A stretch of DNA of 6,307 bases from Spirochaetaceae bacterium (GTDB taxonomy: Bacteria > Spirochaetota > Spirochaetia > Treponematales > Treponemataceae). The notes beneath the pieces are model-generated. The model ran no database searches and was not told the DNA's origin. It worked only from the letters and a program-made list of their open reading frames with translations. Positions within the stretch are counted from its first letter, which is position 1. Each line of letters starts with the position of its first letter. This document shows, piece by piece, positions 4,380 through 6,307 of this stretch. The stretch is from the NCBI GenBank assembly GCA_031271875.1, contig JAISVD010000264.1, positions 1 through 6,307 of the forward strand. Reading direction: 5' to 3'. The translations under genes were made by a program, and so were the position numbers.

Positions 4380-4408
4380 TTGAATTATTACGCTTTTTCG
4401 GATATGAT
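4380..4408 (+). promoter_or_regulatory. Probable murC promoter, immediately before the start codon
   Basis: TTGAAT (4380-4385), a 17-bp spacer and TATGAT (4403-4408) match sigma70 at 4 of 6 and 5 of 6 positions. The predicted transcription start is at about 4414-4416, on top of the tandem ATG codons at 4413 and 4416. No good Shine-Dalgarno precedes them. Confidence 0.55.
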
Positions 4409-4412
4409 ATAA

Positions 4413-5873
4413 ATGATGACAGATATCAAGCTGCCCGAAGACATGAAGGGATATCGCCTCCATTTTGTGGGAATAAAAGGGACCGGCATGACTGCTCTTG
4501 CTGAAATATGCAATTCCCGGGGTGCCGTTCTGTCGGGAAGTGACGTTTCCGAACGGTTTTACACCGATGATATCCTGGAAAAGCTCAATATCCCCCCTGT
4601 TACCCCCTTCTCCTCCGATAATATTACCGGGGACATAGCGCTGGTGGTTTACTCCTCCGCATATAAACCGGAGGAAAATCCGGAACTGATCGCCGCTGCG
4701 GAAAGGGGTATCCCCTGCATGATGTATTCCGAAGTCCTCGGTGCACTGTCGGCGGCCAGCTACAGCTGCGGCATCGCGGGGGTTCACGGCAAGACAACCA
4801 CCACGGGGCTTACCGGTTCCATCCTGCGGGAGCTGAATTTTCCCGCCCAGGTACTCGCCGGGAGCGTCATTACCAGCTTTGGCGACAGCTGTACCCTCAA
4901 CCTGGGGCACGATTATTTTGTCGCGGAAACCTGCGAATACCAGCGGAATTTTCTCCGCTTTCATCCCAGAAAAATACTGCTCACCAGCATTGAAAGCGAC
5001 CACCAGGATTACTATCCCACCTACGAGTCCATCCTCGCCGCCTTCAAGGAGTACATCGAGCTCCTTCCCGACTTCAGCGAGATCATATACTGCGCCGATG
5101 ATCCGGGGGTTATCGAAGCTGTCAAGTTCATCTTTACCGACCGTCCCGACCTCGTCTACATCCCCTACGGCGAGAAGGCCATGGGAGACTTCAAGCTTGT
5201 GTACCGGGGGCTTAAAAACGAAAAACAGGTATTTACCCTGGAGGGTTTCTCCGGGGAATTCCGCCTCTGCGTACCGGGCAGGCACAATGCCCGCAACGCC
5301 GCAGGAGCTGTGGCTCTTGCTTTGGCGCTGCTGCGGGAAAAAAACGATGCCGTTACCCCCGCCGATATCGAGCGGATCCGTGCGGGTCTCCTCTCCTTCC
5401 GGGGCGCCAAGCGCCGTTCCGAGGTGGTGGGGAACGCCGCGGGTATCCTGTTTGTCGATGATTACGGCCACCACCCCACGGCTATTGCAACGACCCTCTT
5501 AGGGTTAAAGGAATTCTACCCCGGACGGCGTCTCGTGGTGGACTTCATGTCCCATACCTACTCCCGGACAGCGGCGCTCCTTTCAGAATTCGCCTCCTCC
5601 TTCGGGGCCGCCGATGAGGTGATCCTGCACAAAATATACGGTTCCGCCCGGGAAAAATATGACGGCAACGTAACAGGCCGGAAGCTCTATTCAAAGACAC
5701 ATTGCAGGCACCCGAATGTCAGATACTTTGAAGAGGTTATGGACGCCGAAACCTATCTCCGGTCGAACCTGAAGAAAAACGACCTCTTTGTTACCATGGG
5801 CGCCGGGGACAACTGGAAGCTCGGAAAAGCGCTGTTCGGCTATTTTTCGGAACAGGATATATCCGTTCTGTAA
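4413..5873 (+). CDS. murC: UDP-N-acetylmuramate--L-alanine ligase
   Basis: Cytoplasmic Mur ligase that adds L-alanine to UDP-N-acetylmuramic acid using ATP, the first amino-acid step of peptidoglycan precursor synthesis. At 486 aa it has the three Mur domains. The UDP-binding domain opens with FVGIKGTGMTALAEI (18-32). The ATPase domain has P-loop GVHGKTTTT (Lys127), AETCEYQRNF and IESDHQDYY (His197). The C-terminal domain has FVDDYGHHPTA (347-357), HTYSRT (381-386) and MGAGDNWKLGKAL. GIKGTGM and the CEY segment resemble the Bacillus-type MurC rather than Mpl. Ser192 stands where the family usually has Asn in TNIE. The start is ATG 4413 or the adjacent ATG 4416, with no clear Shine-Dalgarno. 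It is 29 bp ahead of yicC and probably cotranscribed with it. Confidence 0.95.
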   Translation: MMTDIKLPEDMKGYRLHFVGIKGTGMTALAEICNSRGAVLSGSDVSERFYTDDILEKLNIPPVTPFSSDNITGDIALVVYSSAYKPEENPELIAAAERGIPCMMYSEVLGALSAASYSCGIAGVHGKTTTTGLTGSILRELNFPAQVLAGSVITSFGDSCTLNLGHDYFVAETCEYQRNFLRFHPRKILLTSIESDHQDYYPTYESILAAFKEYIELLPDFSEIIYCADDPGVIEAVKFIFTDRPDLVYIPYGEKAMGDFKLVYRGLKNEKQVFTLEGFSGEFRLCVPGRHNARNAAGAVALALALLREKNDAVTPADIERIRAGLLSFRGAKRRSEVVGNAAGILFVDDYGHHPTAIATTLLGLKEFYPGRRLVVDFMSHTYSRTAALLSEFASSFGAADEVILHKIYGSAREKYDGNVTGRKLYSKTHCRHPNVRYFEEVMDAETYLRSNLKKNDLFVTMGAGDNWKLGKALFGYFSEQDISVL

Positions 5874-5902
5874 GGGCCTTTGGGAATGGGGAGTATACCG
5901 CA

Positions 5903-6307
5903 ATGAAAAGCATGACAGGTTACGCATACAGGGAGATATCCGGGGCGGCGGCGGTTTCCGCAACGGAAGCTGCCGCGCGAATTCTTTCCATTGAAATAAA
6001 AAGCTACAACTCCCGGTTCCTTGACCTTTCGGTGTACATGCCGGGGTTCCTCGGACGGATCGAGTCACGGGTACGGGATGCCGCAAAGAACCACATCCAG
6101 CGGGGCAAAGTTGACGTAAACATACGCATACGGGAAACTTCCGGTTCTTTTGCGGTGACCGCCGACATCGATGCGGCAAAGAGCTATCACGAGGCGATAC
6201 AGAAGATAGCCCGCAGCCTTGGTCAGGGCGATGCCGTTCCCCTCAGCCTTATTGTCGCTCAAGAGGGGGTTCTCCGTTCGGAGCGGGAATCCGATCCCGA
6301 GGAGTAT
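5903..6307 (+). CDS. yicC: YicC/YloC family endoribonuclease, N-terminal part
   Basis: The first 135 codons of a gene cut by the window end. Full-length family members are about 290 aa. The N-terminus MKSMTGYAYREI matches the family signature SMTGF/Y. IEIKSYNSRFLDL (30-42) corresponds to the conserved segment with N-x-R-[FY]-L, and RGKVDVNIRIR (67-77) to RGKV. Members have been reported to be endoribonucleases, and E. coli YicC is linked to turnover of the small RNA RyhB; the physiological role is otherwise unsettled. The gene begins 29 bp after murC with GGGAG about 9 nt before the ATG, and no promoter or terminator is visible in between, so cotranscription with murC is likely. Confidence 0.9.
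   Translation, partial: MKSMTGYAYREISGAAAVSATEAAARILSIEIKSYNSRFLDLSVYMPGFLGRIESRVRDAAKNHIQRGKVDVNIRIRETSGSFAVTADIDAAKSYHEAIQKIARSLGQGDAVPLSLIVAQEGVLRSERESDPEEY

Noticed and set aside
4287..5474. 395-aa open frame on the - strand
   Set aside because: Antisense to murC, which has every family motif. The product shows no recognisable domain.
1..6307. tRNA or rRNA genes
   Set aside because: No cloverleaf with a T-loop consensus and no rRNA-like stretches were seen on either strand by eye.

Overview
The window looks like a stretch of bacterial chromosome, most likely from a spirochaete of the Treponema group. That placement is an inference from protein style: a Rep-type helicase, a Bacillus-style MurC, and murC followed by yicC. 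It was not tested by a database search. Moderately GC-rich housekeeping genes flank an AT-rich central island at about 2300-3700, whose small genes I do not recognise.

Layout. Positions 1-167 hold the 3' end of a + strand gene whose product ends in a membrane anchor. It converges on a - strand Rep/UvrD-family DNA helicase gene (219-2216). The divergent intergenic region (2217-2545) contains a 14-bp direct repeat, a near-consensus sigma70 promoter on the + strand, a perfect palindrome over its -10, and a hairpin-rich leader or small RNA ending in an intrinsic terminator. Three + strand genes follow: a 144-aa protein (2546-2980), a 41-aa peptide in which about half the residues are Asp or Glu (3024-3149), and a 64-aa protein (3246-3440). 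Each has a strong Shine-Dalgarno sequence 5 nt from its ATG. The block ends in two strong terminators (3453-3495 and 3551-3600).

A - strand bacterioferritin gene (3703-4176) comes next, with all ferroxidase-centre residues and the haem-ligand Met present. A perfect 21-bp dyad lies in its 5' region. It is divergent from murC (4413-5873), which catalyses the L-alanine-adding step of peptidoglycan precursor synthesis. The murC promoter is so close to the ATG that the mRNA may be leaderless. Then comes yicC (from 5903, cut by the window end), probably cotranscribed with murC.

How it works together. The flanking genes serve DNA replication and repair, iron storage and cell-wall synthesis, with no evident joint pathway beyond the murC-yicC operon. 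The most interesting part is 2304-3600: a self-contained orphan cassette with its own promoter, probable operator, regulatory RNA elements, three small genes and terminators. Its organisation suggests a tightly regulated accessory module, but no function can be assigned from sequence alone.
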